7,467 nucleotides of DNA from CAZRWH01 sp964603905 (GTDB lineage: Bacteria; Patescibacteriota; Gracilibacteria; UBA1369; UBA12470): the NCBI GenBank assembly GCA_964603905.1, contig CAZRWH010000046.1, positions 1 through 7,467 of the forward strand, written 5' to 3'. Position 1 is the stretch's first letter. The number at the start of each line of letters is the position of its first letter. The notes beneath the pieces are model-generated. The model worked only from the letters and a program-made list of their open reading frames with translations. It ran no database searches and was not told the origin of the DNA. Of this stretch, positions 7,400-7,467 are shown in pieces. The position numbers and the translations under genes were made by a program.

Positions 7400-7467
7400 T
7401 GTTTTTTGACAAAGGGGTCTCAGGTTTGGGTGGCGTATTTTTAAAACTGTTGTGTCGTTTTATTGAC

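Noticed and set aside
7406..7411. TTGACA on the + strand, considered as a -35 box for a gene to the right
   Set aside because: No -10-like hexamer occurs at 16-18 bases. The nearest TATTTT is about 24 bases away, and no gene start is seen before the window ends.
7196..7444. Plus-strand 82-codon frame with hydrophobic stretches opposite the small gene
   Set aside because: It has no Shine-Dalgarno sequence, low-complexity hydrophobic content and no recognisable motif, while the opposite strand encodes a coherent small domain with its own promoter candidate.

Overview
The window is almost entirely coding on the + strand. It reads as part of an accessory region of a bacterium or a large phage. 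No marker gene names the host. G+C looks moderate by eye, in the low-to-mid 40s percent. Codons are read with the standard bacterial code, with TAA and TAG as the stops seen. The + strand is enriched in G and T, and this bias appears at wobble positions of genes on both strands. That points to a replication-strand skew rather than to gene-specific codon choice.

Layout. (1) Positions 1-591 (+) hold a small Rossmann-type protein resembling the phage-associated class I SAM-methyltransferase-like family. Its reading frame is open to the left edge, so its true start may lie outside the window. (2) Positions 591-7082 (+) hold one giant gene of 2163 codons. It starts inside the stop codon of gene 1 (TAATG, 1-nt overlap). 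Residues ~36-390 are a superfamily 2 helicase/ATPase core with recognisable motifs I, II, III and VI. The next ~1770 residues match no family I can name. They contain an array of about six diverged alpha/beta units spaced ~110-120 residues apart (residues ~508-1236). A linker follows, then three tandem mostly helical repeats of ~240-250 residues (residues 1429-2163). Two places in the middle array look like the beta-beta-beta-alpha layout of AP2/integrase-type DNA-binding domains. (3) Positions 7093-7332 (-) hold a small convergent gene for a 79-residue protein with a DUF3006-like pattern. A sigma70-like promoter candidate sits upstream, in the 135-base right-hand intergenic stretch.

How it may work together. 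The 1-nt overlap suggests that the methyltransferase-like protein and the giant helicase are translationally coupled and form a two-gene unit. A helicase/translocase with a very long array of possible nucleic-acid-binding modules, paired with a modification-like partner, would fit a DNA-processing or anti-mobile-element role, or a large-phage accessory function. That role is inference only. No nuclease motif, integrase, tRNA, CRISPR array or insertion sequence was recognised. The most novel element is the modular C-terminal 80% of the giant protein.
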